Source of the DNA: Chloroflexota bacterium
Lineage (GTDB): Bacteria > Chloroflexota > Dehalococcoidia > UBA2979
Direction of reading: 5' to 3'
Length of the DNA stretch: 58,715 bases
NCBI GenBank assembly: GCA_009839925.1
Contig: VXOS01000142.1
Coordinates: forward strand, 69,110-127,824
The notes beneath the pieces were generated by a model, which did no database searches, was not told the DNA's origin, and worked only from the letters and a program-made list of their open reading frames with translations. Shown in pieces: positions 50,260-58,554 of the stretch (its first letter is position 1; each line of letters opens with the position of its first letter). Both the position numbers and the translations under genes were made by a program.

Positions 50260-52593
50260 TCAGCGGCAGATTACCTCGAAGGCGTAGCCGCGACCCGTCA
50301 GGCCCTCGATCACGGTCTCGAGGGCGGCGACGGTCTGCGAGCGCTCGCCGCCTCCGTCGTGCATCAGGATGATCGCGCCCGGCCGCACGTTGGCGAGGAT
50401 GTGCGAGGCGATCTGCTCCGCCCCCGGCCGCCGCCAGTCCTGCGGGTCGACCGACCAGAGGACGATCGACTTGCCGAGCTCGGCGGCGGTGCGGACGGCG
50501 CGCTCGTTCGTAGCGGCGTACGGCGGCCGCAGACACTCGATCGGGTCGACACTCGTCCCCGCGACGGCGTGGAGGGCGTCATCCGTGCTCGTCACCTGCG
50601 CGACGATGTCCTCGCGGTCCGCCTTGCTCAGCCAGATGTGGTCGAAGGTGTGGTTCTCGGCCTCGTGTCCGCCCTCGACCATGCGCTCGATGATCGTCGG
50701 GTACCTGGCGACGTTCTGGCCGAGCACGAAGAAGGTCGCCGTCACCCGGTAGCGCTCGAGCACGTCGAGCACCGCGGGTGTCCACGTGGGGTGCGGTCCG
50801 TCGTCGAAGGTCAGGTAGGCCAGCGGCGCGCCTGCCCGGTTGTGCGCCGGAGGGTGCGCCGGGTCCGCCCGATCCGGCGGCTCCTCGACGGGTTCGGGCT
50901 GCTGCCAGGCGGCCTCGACGGCGTCCCAGGTCGCGCGGTCGACGACGCCTGTCGGCTCGAGGTCGGCGCGGAGCTGGATGCGGATCACCGCCTCGCGGGT
51001 CGCCGTGTTGTAGACGTCGTAGTAGCGGCCGGGGTTGAGGAACCCGAGCCCCGGAACGCGCGCGAGTCGCTGCTGCAGCGCGCGCACGGCGCGCCCGCGA
51101 TCGCCCGCGCCGATCGTGTTGCCGCCGGCGAGGCGCTCCGGCGACGGCGCGGGCAGCAGCTCGTCAGCCGACGGCGCCTCCGGATGCACGCCGGGCGCGC
51201 GCTCGGCGGATTCGAGGAACGCCGCCAGTTCGTGCAGGTAGTCGTCATCGGGGGAGAGTTCGATCGCCCTCGAGGCCGCTTCGCGCGCCCGGTCCAGCTG
51301 GTCCGGCGAAGCGAGCGCGAAGGCCAGCGCGCGAACCGCGTGGATCGCCGCGTCGTCGGGCCGCTGCTCAAGCGCGCGCTCGCTGTAGTCGAGGAGCGTG
51401 ACGGCCATCGTCGTGAGGTCGTGCTCGGCGGCCGTGTCGATGATGAGCGGTCCGTTGAGAGCGAACGCCTGGGCAGGTGGGTGTCCGCGTTTCAGATCGA
51501 GCGCTGCCGCGTACTCCCCGGCGAGCACGTGGGTGAGCAGCGGTTGCCCGGGCGATCCCGCGTGCCCGAGGCGCGCCGCCGCCACCTGGTTCACGAGGAT
51601 CGAGAGCCAGCGCAGCCCGTCGTGACCGGGAACCTCGCCGGCCGCATGCACGGCGCGCGCCGCAGCCTCGCGCCAGAGATGGGCCTCCGCGAGCGCCACG
51701 ACGAACGCCGCGTCCGTCGTGGCATCCGGTGAAAGGCCGGACGGAACCGCGAGCTGCACGGGGCTCATGTCGCTGCCGTCCCAGCGGTAGATCTGGAGCG
51801 CGTGCTCCTCGACGGCGCAGGCGTAGCAGAACACGTAGGGGTTCGAGTCGTTGAGCACGAATTCGGGCAGGCCGTCTCCGTCGAGGTCCGTGATCTCGCC
51901 GGCGTTCGGCCGCGAGCTGATGTGCGAGAGCGCCGTGGAGAGGCGGGCGCCGTCGAAGCGGATCACATCGAACGTCCCGGCGTGCGCCCCTGTCGGTCCG
52001 CGGATTACGATCCAGGCGCTGCCGGGCACGGCGTCGATCGTGACGAGCTCGACCTGCTCCGTGCGCTGTGGCGCCGTGTCGATCTCGATGCGGCCGATCT
52101 CCTCGGACCAGGTTCCGTCGTCGCCGAGCCGGTGGACTGCGACGATGTGGAAGAAGTTGATCGGGTCGCCGTCGTCGTTCACGTAGAACGGCTGCGGTCC
52201 GTTCGTGACCACGGCCCAGTACGCCCCGTCCGCGTCTTCCACGCCAAGGTCCAGTGCGCTCGCCGTCAGCTCGTTCTCGCCGAACTCCTCGGTGATGGCG
52301 TCGAGCACGATCGAGGCGACTTCGTCGGCAAGCTCCTCGGCGCTCGGTGTCGGCTCCGGCGTCGGAGTGGGAGCGGGCGTCGCGGTCGGCGTGGGTGTCG
52401 GCGCAGGTGTCGGGCTTGGCGCGGCCGTCGGCGAGGGGCTCGCTGCGGCGGTTGCGGTCGGGCTCGGCGCGCTCGTCGGCGAACGCGCCTCCGTGGCAAC
52501 GGTGATCGGCGCGGGTTCGTCGCCCCCCTCGCAGCCGGCGAGGACGGTACCTGTCAGCAGCAGCGCGGCAGCGAGGGCAGTCCGGGCGTTCAT
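50260..52593 (-). CDS. Lipoprotein with peptidoglycan-binding and NodB polysaccharide deacetylase domains
   Basis: 777 aa. Signal peptide with lipobox (LLLTGTVLAGC), a long Thr/Pro/Ser stalk, a beta-rich region of unknown type (about 90-270), helical TPR-like repeats (about 280-440), a PG_binding_1-like domain (VRALQQRLARV; TREAVIRIQ) and a C-terminal NodB domain (about 600-777) with TFDDGP, HTFDH and RPPYA as metal and catalytic motifs. It probably deacetylates cell-wall glycans at the outer face of the membrane. It is divergent from the radical SAM gene with a 37-nt gap. Confidence 0.9.
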   Translation of the reverse strand: MNARTALAAALLLTGTVLAGCEGGDEPAPITVATEARSPTSAPSPTATAAASPSPTAAPSPTPAPTPTPTATPAPTPTPEPTPSAEELADEVASIVLDAITEEFGENELTASALDLGVEDADGAYWAVVTNGPQPFYVNDDGDPINFFHIVAVHRLGDDGTWSEEIGRIEIDTAPQRTEQVELVTIDAVPGSAWIVIRGPTGAHAGTFDVIRFDGARLSTALSHISSRPNAGEITDLDGDGLPEFVLNDSNPYVFCYACAVEEHALQIYRWDGSDMSPVQLAVPSGLSPDATTDAAFVVALAEAHLWREAAARAVHAAGEVPGHDGLRWLSILVNQVAAARLGHAGSPGQPLLTHVLAGEYAAALDLKRGHPPAQAFALNGPLIIDTAAEHDLTTMAVTLLDYSERALEQRPDDAAIHAVRALAFALASPDQLDRAREAASRAIELSPDDDYLHELAAFLESAERAPGVHPEAPSADELLPAPSPERLAGGNTIGAGDRGRAVRALQQRLARVPGLGFLNPGRYYDVYNTATREAVIRIQLRADLEPTGVVDRATWDAVEAAWQQPEPVEEPPDRADPAHPPAHNRAGAPLAYLTFDDGPHPTWTPAVLDVLERYRVTATFFVLGQNVARYPTIIERMVEGGHEAENHTFDHIWLSKADREDIVAQVTSTDDALHAVAGTSVDPIECLRPPYAATNERAVRTAAELGKSIVLWSVDPQDWRRPGAEQIASHILANVRPGAIILMHDGGGERSQTVAALETVIEGLTGRGYAFEVICR

Positions 52594-52630
52594 CGGGTCG
52601 AACCTAGCACGCGAACGCTACTATCGGTGC

Positions 52631-53497
52631 ATGACGCCGCCCGCACGGATAAAGGTCGAGGAGACGCCTGCACGCAGGCTGCTGACGCCCACCGGCGGCT
52701 ACCTCTCTGCCTTCTCGCACACGCTCAACCCCTACGCGGGCTGCGCCTTCGGCGATCGCGGCTGCGGGGTCTACTGCTACGTCGCCGAGTCGCCGATCGG
52801 GCGCTTCGCCGAGCGGCCGTGGGGCCGCTGGCTGCGCGTCAAAACGAACGCCGCCGAGGCCCTGCGCCGCGAGCTGGAGCGCCGGCCGCGCCTCGAGGAC
52901 GTGCGCATCTTCATGAGCTCCGCGACCGACCCCTACCAGCCCGCGGAGTCCCGCTACCGCGTCACTCGCTCGATCCTCGAGGTCTTTCGCGAGTTCCCGG
53001 TCGGCCTGCTGCTGCTGCAGACGCGCTCCCCGCTCGTCGAGCGCGATCTCGACCTGCTGGCCGGGCTGCCGTTCGTCTGGCTCTCGATGACCGTCGAGAC
53101 GGACGACGACGAGGTGCGGCGCGCCCTCACGCCGACCTGCCCGAGCATCGAGCGGCGCCTCGCGGCGATGCGCCGGGCGCGTTCGCACGGCATCGCCGTG
53201 CAGGCGGCGATCAGCCCAGTGCTGCCGCACGACCGCGAGCGCTTCGCCGAGCTGATCGACGGGGCCGCCGACCGGGTGGTCGTCGACACCTTCGTCGGAG
53301 ACGGCGCGAGCGGACGGCGCACGGCGGCGCGGCCCCTCCCCGCCTGCTTCGCCGACCTCGGCTACGGCGACTGGCGCGACGAGCGGTCCGCCCGGGCGCT
53401 GTACGAGGAGCTGCGAACGCGACTGGGCCCCGAGCACGTCGGCTGGTCCGTCGAGGGCTTCAACGAGCTTGCGAGGCCCGTTGTGGCGGGCGTGTAG
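52631..53497 (+). CDS. Radical SAM protein, SplB-like, with atypical CX6CX3C motif
   Basis: About 288 aa. The segment TLNPYAGCAFGDRGCGVYCY corresponds to NPYxGCxxxCxYCY of spore photoproduct lyase-like radical SAM proteins, but with an insertion: the three Cys are spaced CX6CX3C. Other parts (MSSATDPYQPAE, LLLQTRSPLVERD, VWLSMTVETDDD) match this family, often called DNA repair photolyase. Substrate unknown. ATG 52631 is the start; the track extends upstream into the deacetylase promoter. No other radical SAM gene is in the window. Confidence 0.87.
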   Translation: MTPPARIKVEETPARRLLTPTGGYLSAFSHTLNPYAGCAFGDRGCGVYCYVAESPIGRFAERPWGRWLRVKTNAAEALRRELERRPRLEDVRIFMSSATDPYQPAESRYRVTRSILEVFREFPVGLLLLQTRSPLVERDLDLLAGLPFVWLSMTVETDDDEVRRALTPTCPSIERRLAAMRRARSHGIAVQAAISPVLPHDRERFAELIDGAADRVVVDTFVGDGASGRRTAARPLPACFADLGYGDWRDERSARALYEELRTRLGPEHVGWSVEGFNELARPVVAGV

Positions 53498-53521
53498 TTA
53501 TGTCACTTATGTGGAGAAAAC

Positions 53522-53919
53522 GGCCAGGGGGCCTGTAAGCCGAATTCTGTACCGCCCTCGCAACGAGGACGGCGACGGCCATCCATCTAGGACGGCGGTT
53601 GCCCGCCGCCTCCAGCGGCCTACCCGGGAGCGGAGCCGGACGCCCCTGCCGTGCAGAGCACGGCGCGCTCCCCTATTTGGCCTTGCTCCGGGCGGGGTTT
53701 GCCCGGCCGCCCCGTCTCCGGGACGCCGGTGCGCTCTTACCGCACCATTTCACCCTTACCCCCGCGCCCCGAGGAGCGCGGTGGCGGTATGTTTCTGTGG
53801 CACTTTCCGTCGGCTCGCGCCGCCCGGCCGTTAGCCGGCGCCCTGTCCGGAGGAGTTCGGACTTTCCTCCCGCGGCCCGCCCGAAGGCGTTCCGCCGGCG
53901 GCCGTCCGGCCCCCTGGCC
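53522..53919 (-). ncRNA. rnpB: RNase P RNA (bacterial, type A-like)
   Basis: On the minus strand: GAGGAAAGTCCGAACTCC (P4 5' half), GGCTAACGGCC, GCCACAGAAA, GGTAAGGGTGAAA, GGTAAGAGCGCACC, AGCAAGGCCAAATAGG, and ACAGAATTCGGCTTACAGG at the 3' end. P1 is closed by GGCCAGGGGGCC with GGCCCCCTGGCC, which sets the ends. It matures tRNA 5' ends. ORFs over this stretch are not genes. TAGGAT at 53927-53932 (overlapping the modC stop) may be its -10. Confidence 0.96.
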
Positions 53920-53929
53920 ACCTTCGATC

Positions 53930-55009
53930 CTACTCCCCGGCGCCCGCCGCCCGCGACATCACGTGCAGATCGTCCGCCGGCAACTCCACCACCCAGCGCT
54001 CCCGGCCCGCCACGCCGAGGATCTCGTAGGGCCTCGAGGCGACCTCGACGGCGATCGGCGGGCCGGCGCCCTCGGGGGCGAGGTGCAGCGTGTGCGTGTT
54101 GCCGAACGCCAGCTCGTCGACGACGCGCGCGACGAAGCAGTTCTCCGGCAGCGAGCCTTCCGGATCGAGCCGGCGCAGCACGACCCGCTCCGCGCGGATG
54201 GCGACATCAACCGCCTCCGCCTGGGCCGTGTCGGGCGGCAGCGCGGCGCGCAGCGGCAGGCCGGAGACGACCACGCCGTCGCCGCGACGCTCCCCCTCGA
54301 AGATGTTGGAGAACCCGGTCAACTCCGCGACCAGCCGCGAGGCGGGGCGCCGGAACACCTCGTCGCGAGGGCCGAACTGCAGCACCCTCCCCTCGTCGAG
54401 GACGGCGATGCGGTCGCCGAGCAGGTGCGCCTCGCGCAGGTCGTGCGTGACGAAGACGATCGAGAGCCGCATCTCGCGGCGCAGGCGCAGCAGCTCCGCC
54501 CGCAGATCGGCGCGCAGCGCCTCGTCCAGCGCCGAGAACGGCTCGTCGAGCAGCAGCACGTCGGCATGACGCACGAGCGCCCGCGCGAGGGCGGCCCGCT
54601 GCTGCTGTCCGCCCGAGAGCTGGTGCGGCCGCCGTCCGTCGAGCCCCTCGATCGAGAGCAGCCGCAGCAGCTCCTCGTAACGCCCGGGCGCGTCGATGTC
54701 GCGCTCGAGGCCGATCAGCACGTTGCGCCGCAGGTCGAGGTGCGGGAACAGCGTCGGCTCCTGCACGACGTAGCCGCTGCGCCGCTCCTGCGGCGGCAGA
54801 TCGACACCCGCCTCGGCGTCGAAGACGGTGCGCCCGCCGATCTCGATGCGGCCGCCGCGAGGACGCAGCAGGCCCGCGATCGCGCGCAGCGTCAGGCTCT
54901 TGCCGGAACCGGAACGCCCGTAGAGCACCACCAGCTCGTCGTCGGCCTCGAGGGCTACCGCGAGGTCGAAGTCGCCGACGCGCGCCTCGAAGCGCGCGCG
55001 CAGCGTCAT
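53930..55009 (-). CDS. modC: Molybdate ABC transporter ATP-binding protein
   Basis: 359 aa. Walker A GRSGSGKSLT, ABC signature LSGGQQQRAALARAL, Walker B VLLLDEPFSALDE and switch His in VFVTHD. A C-terminal extension after about 230 aa is consistent with a TOBE/regulatory domain. The ATG overlaps the modB stop by 4 bp. It energises molybdate (or tungstate) import; the molybdenum hydroxylase at 14-20 kb would be a consumer. Confidence 0.88.
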   Translation of the reverse strand: MTLRARFEARVGDFDLAVALEADDELVVLYGRSGSGKSLTLRAIAGLLRPRGGRIEIGGRTVFDAEAGVDLPPQERRSGYVVQEPTLFPHLDLRRNVLIGLERDIDAPGRYEELLRLLSIEGLDGRRPHQLSGGQQQRAALARALVRHADVLLLDEPFSALDEALRADLRAELLRLRREMRLSIVFVTHDLREAHLLGDRIAVLDEGRVLQFGPRDEVFRRPASRLVAELTGFSNIFEGERRGDGVVVSGLPLRAALPPDTAQAEAVDVAIRAERVVLRRLDPEGSLPENCFVARVVDELAFGNTHTLHLAPEGAGPPIAVEVASRPYEILGVAGRERWVVELPADDLHVMSRAAGAGE

Positions 55010-55803
55010 CGGTACGCCCCCGCCGTCGCCGTCACGCGGTGCAGTGCGAGCAGCAGCAAGGCGGCAAAGCCGAGCAGCACGACCGAGAGCGAGACGGCGC
55101 CGGCGATCCCGGACTCGGACTCGAACGCCGCGAGGATGGCGAGCGGCATCGTCTGCGTCTTGCCAGGCAGCGAGCCCGCGAAGAGCAGCGTCGCGCCCAG
55201 CTCGCCGAGCGCGCGCGCCCAGCAGAGCACCGCGCCGCCCGCCAGCGAGGGCCAGACCAGCGGCAGCGTGACGCTGCGGAAGGTGCGCCAGCGCGAGAGC
55301 CCGAGGGTGTAGGCGACGCCCTCGAAGCGCGGGTCGGCGCCGCTGAAGCCGGCGTAGGCGGAGCGCACGTAGAACGGCGCGGAGACGAAGAGCTGGGCCA
55401 GCACCACCGCCGCGGTGGTGAAGGAGAGCGAGAGGCCGATCCCGCCGAGCGTCTCGCCGAGGTAGCCGCTGCGCCCGAACGCGGAGAGCAGCGCGATGCC
55501 CGCAACCGTGGGCGGCAGCACCAGCGGCAGGTCGAGCAGCGAGGCCGCGAGGCGGGCCGCCCTCGCGCGGCTGCGGGCGAGCAGCCAGGCGAGCGGCGTG
55601 CCGAGCAGCACGGCGATGACGAGGCTGATCGTGGCGGTGACCACCGAGAGGCGCAGCGCGTCCCAGGTGGCGCCGGAGCCAAGCTCGGCGGCGACATCAC
55701 CGTCGCTCAGGGCGCGCCAGACGAGGCCGCCGAGCGGCAGGAGCAACAGCAGCGCGAGCAGGGCCGCCGCCACGGCCAGCGCGATCGCCACGCCGCGGCT
55801 CAT
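55006..55803 (-). CDS. modB: Molybdate ABC transporter permease
   Basis: 265 aa, five to six TM helices (ALAVAAALLALLLLLPLGG; AVLLGTPLAWLLARSRAR). The EAA-type loop is about LGLSRWRTFRSVTLPLVWPSLAGG. Overlaps modA and modC by 4 bp each. Confidence 0.9.
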   Translation of the reverse strand: MSRGVAIALAVAAALLALLLLLPLGGLVWRALSDGDVAAELGSGATWDALRLSVVTATISLVIAVLLGTPLAWLLARSRARAARLAASLLDLPLVLPPTVAGIALLSAFGRSGYLGETLGGIGLSLSFTTAAVVLAQLFVSAPFYVRSAYAGFSGADPRFEGVAYTLGLSRWRTFRSVTLPLVWPSLAGGAVLCWARALGELGATLLFAGSLPGKTQTMPLAILAAFESESGIAGAVSLSVVLLGFAALLLLALHRVTATAGAYR

Positions 55804-56615
55804 CGCGCCTGCACCCCGGCGACGCTGGGCAGGAACCCGTAGAGGCCGAAGATCGCCTGCGCGTTCGGCGACAGCAGCCAGGCGAGCAGCTCCCCGGCCG
55901 CCGGCTCGGCGCCTTCGATCAGCACCGCCACGTACTCGTTCGGAGGCGTCTGGGGCGGCAGCAGGATGGCGCGCAGCCCGTCGCTCACCGCGACATCCGA
56001 GGCGTAGACGAAGGCCGCGTCGGCCTCCCCGAGTTCGAGTCGCGAGAGCACGATCCGCACGCTCGGATCCTCCGTCGCGATCTTGTCGCGCAACGCTTCA
56101 GCGGTTTCCGGCTGCTGCTGTTCGACCCACGCAAGGGCGATCCGCGAGAGCAGGCCCACCGGTACCGAGGGCGCGCCGACCGCGATCCGCACGTCCGCCA
56201 GCGCCAGATCGCGGAGGCTGCGCCGTGGCGCAGCCTCGGGCACGGCGACGACGAGGACGTTCGCCGTCACCACCGTGGGCCGGGCGGCAAGTCCGGCGTC
56301 GAGCAGCCGCGCGGCCTGCAGCGGATTGGCGGAGATGAAGAGATCGTCGTCCGCCCCTTCCGCGATCTGGGAGGCAAGCACCTGCGAGCCGGCGAAGCGC
56401 AACTCGACCTCGACACCGGGGTAGGCGCGCTCGAAGCCCGCGACGATGTCGGGCAGCACGTGCCGCAGCGAGGACGCCGCCGCGATGGTGACGGTCGGCT
56501 CCCGGTCGCCGTCGCCGCAGCCGCCGAGCAGCAGCGCGAGGACACCGAGGACCGCGAGCGCCGGGAGTGGAGCACGGAGGCGCCGCGATGGCGAGAGTCG
56601 GCAGGCTGCGCGCAT
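55800..56615 (-). CDS. modA: Molybdate ABC transporter substrate-binding lipoprotein
   Basis: 271 aa. Signal peptide with lipobox (VLALLLGGC). ModA features: VTIAAASSLRHVLPDIVAGFE, RFAGSQVLASQIAEGADDDLFISA, and the C-terminal LIEGAEPAAGELLAWLLSPNAQAIF. First gene of modABC. A TATACT on the minus strand (56691-56696) may be the -10 of its promoter. Tungstate is not excluded. Confidence 0.88.
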   Translation of the reverse strand: MRAACRLSPSRRLRAPLPALAVLGVLALLLGGCGDGDREPTVTIAAASSLRHVLPDIVAGFERAYPGVEVELRFAGSQVLASQIAEGADDDLFISANPLQAARLLDAGLAARPTVVTANVLVVAVPEAAPRRSLRDLALADVRIAVGAPSVPVGLLSRIALAWVEQQQPETAEALRDKIATEDPSVRIVLSRLELGEADAAFVYASDVAVSDGLRAILLPPQTPPNEYVAVLIEGAEPAAGELLAWLLSPNAQAIFGLYGFLPSVAGVQAR

Positions 56616-56782
56616 TCCGCCCAGGGCTTCCCCGCAGTCCGCGCCGGCCTGGACAGTCCCGGAACGCCGCCGCGCCTCCGAGTATATTCGGCAGCGCCCT
56701 CGGTGCTACGATCGTTCCCTGCCCGCGGCGCGGGCAGCCGAGGCTCGCGGCAGCCGATCGCGGGCCACACCGGAGACCCGCC

Positions 56783-57337
56783 GTGCACTTCAATGTCGCC
56801 ACGCTGCTGCAGGAGGGGGTGGGGAGCCGCCGCGACGGCCGCCTCGAGGGCGAGGCGATGCACGTTGCCGCGGTGGGCTGGAGCGCCCTCGCCAGCGGCG
56901 AGGTGCGGCTGCTGCGCTCGACCCGCGGAGTGCTGGTGCACGCGCGGCTCGAGACGGCCCCGCTCGTCGAGTGCGCGCGCTGCCTGGAGCCGTTCCGGCA
57001 GGTGCTCTCGCTGACCATCGACGAGGAGTTCGTCGCGCCGTACGACCTGCTCACCGGCGAGGCGGTGGAGCCGATCGACGAGGACGACTTCCGGATCGAC
57101 GAGCAGCACCATCTCGACCTCAGCGAGGCGGTCCGGCAGTATGAACAGACGGCAATCCCGATCCAGCCGGTCTGCCGTCCCGCCTGCGCCGGGCTGTGCG
57201 CGGAGTGCGGGAGCAATCGCAACCTCGCTCCTTGCGGGTGCGCGGAGGCAGTCACGGCGGGGCCGTGGGAGGCGCTGACCGCGCTGAGCGAGCGGCTGCA
57301 CGCCACGGAGGAGAGCGATGGCGCTACCGAAACGTAG
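56783..57337 (+). CDS. yceD: DUF177 / YceD-like protein
   Basis: 184 aa. Central VECARCLEPFRQVLSLTIDEEF is the family core; the C-terminus has CRPACAGLCAECGSNRN and CGC, probably a zinc site. YceD homologues are nearly always upstream of rpmF and linked to ribosome assembly. GTG start with CGGAGAC 8 nt upstream; the end overlaps rpmF by 20 nt. Confidence 0.85.
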   Translation: MHFNVATLLQEGVGSRRDGRLEGEAMHVAAVGWSALASGEVRLLRSTRGVLVHARLETAPLVECARCLEPFRQVLSLTIDEEFVAPYDLLTGEAVEPIDEDDFRIDEQHHLDLSEAVRQYEQTAIPIQPVCRPACAGLCAECGSNRNLAPCGCAEAVTAGPWEALTALSERLHATEESDGATET

Positions 57338-57527
57338 GACCCCGAAGGCGAAGCAGCGGCAGCGCCGCAGCCACCATCGGATCATCACGCCGCACCTCGT
57401 GCGCTGCACGACCTGCAACGCCTGGCACATCAGCCATCACGTGTGCGAGGTTTGCGAGGATGACTACAATGACGCCGCCGAGGCGGCCCCGGTCACCGAG
57501 GCCGAAGACGCCGACGACGAGGAGTAG
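57318..57527 (+). CDS. rpmF: 50S ribosomal protein L32
   Basis: 69 aa. ALPKRRTPKAKQRQRRSHHR N-terminus, zinc-type CTTC and CEVC pairs, acidic C-terminal extension. ATG preceded by GGAGGAGAGCG inside yceD. The Cys-containing form is the zinc-binding C+ type of L32. Confidence 0.95.
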   Translation: MALPKRRTPKAKQRQRRSHHRIITPHLVRCTTCNAWHISHHVCEVCEDDYNDAAEAAPVTEAEDADDEE

Positions 57528-57587
57528 CCTCCAGCCGGACTCCGCGCGGTTCGGCCCGAGGCACACCGAACAACCCGCGGAGCACCG

Positions 57588-58550
57588 ATGACCCCCATCA
57601 CCATCCCCGACCTGCCCCCCGCCGACGGTATCGCCGCCGCCTGGCTCTTCCCGGGACAGGGCGCCCAGCACGTCGGCATGGGCCAGGACCTCGCCGAGGA
57701 GGTTCCCGCCGCCCGCGCCGTCTTCGACGCGGCCGACGAGGCCCTCGGCTTCTCGCTCTCCACGCTCTGCTTCGAGGGCCCCGAGGACGAGCTGCTGCGC
57801 ACCGTCAATACGCAGCCGGCGCTCGTCGCGCACGGCATCGCGGCGCTCGCCGCGGCGATCGACCAGGGCAGCATCAGCGAGGCGCCCGCCCTCCTCGCCG
57901 GCCACTCGCTCGGCGAGTACGCCGCGCTGATCGCGGCGGGCGCGATCAGCTTCGAGGACGGCATCCGGCTGGTGCGCGAGCGCGGGCGGCTGATGCAGGA
58001 GGCCTGCGACGCGCAGGCCGGCACGATGGCCGCGATCCTCGGTCTCGATCGCGACACGCTGGAGCCGATCTGCGCCGACCATGGCGCAGCCGTCTGCAAC
58101 GAGAACGCCGCCGGCAACATCAGCATCGGCGGGACCGCTCAGGCTGTCGAGGCGGCCAGCGCCGCCGCGACCGAGGCGGGCGCCTCGCGGGTGGTGCCGC
58201 TCAAGGTGGCCGGCGCCTTCCACACACCGCTGATGGCGAGCGCCGCCGAGGGCATGGCCGCCGTCCTCGATGCCGCGCCCTTCACGGACCCCGCGACGCC
58301 GGTCGTCTCCAACGTGACGGCGCAGCCGCTGACCGCGGGGGACGCCCTCGCCGCCGAGCTGCGCGATCAGATTACGAGCCCGGTGCTGTGGCTGGACTCG
58401 CTGCGCACGATGCTCGATGCGGGCGTGAGCTCGTTCGTCGAGTTCGGGCCGGGCCGGGTGCTGACCGGGACGGTCGGCCGGACCGATCGTTCGGCCGCCG
58501 TGCGCAACGTCGCGACCGCGTCCGACGCGCGCGGCGGGGACGAGGAGTAG
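57588..58550 (+). CDS. fabD: Malonyl-CoA-acyl carrier protein transacylase
   Basis: 320 aa. AWLFPGQGAQHVGMG N-terminus, nucleophile elbow LAGHSLGEYAAL (Ser about 106), GAFHTPLM with the catalytic His, and NVTAQPL. It loads malonyl groups on ACP for fatty-acid synthesis. Follows rpmF by 60 nt, the usual yceD-rpmF-fab arrangement (plsX and fabH absent here). Confidence 0.95.
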   Translation: MTPITIPDLPPADGIAAAWLFPGQGAQHVGMGQDLAEEVPAARAVFDAADEALGFSLSTLCFEGPEDELLRTVNTQPALVAHGIAALAAAIDQGSISEAPALLAGHSLGEYAALIAAGAISFEDGIRLVRERGRLMQEACDAQAGTMAAILGLDRDTLEPICADHGAAVCNENAAGNISIGGTAQAVEAASAAATEAGASRVVPLKVAGAFHTPLMASAAEGMAAVLDAAPFTDPATPVVSNVTAQPLTAGDALAAELRDQITSPVLWLDSLRTMLDAGVSSFVEFGPGRVLTGTVGRTDRSAAVRNVATASDARGGDEE

Positions 58551-58554
58551 CGAG

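Noticed and set aside
53651-55312. 553-aa plus-strand ORF over rnpB and modC
   Set aside because: It crosses RNase P RNA and runs antisense to the well-supported modC gene.
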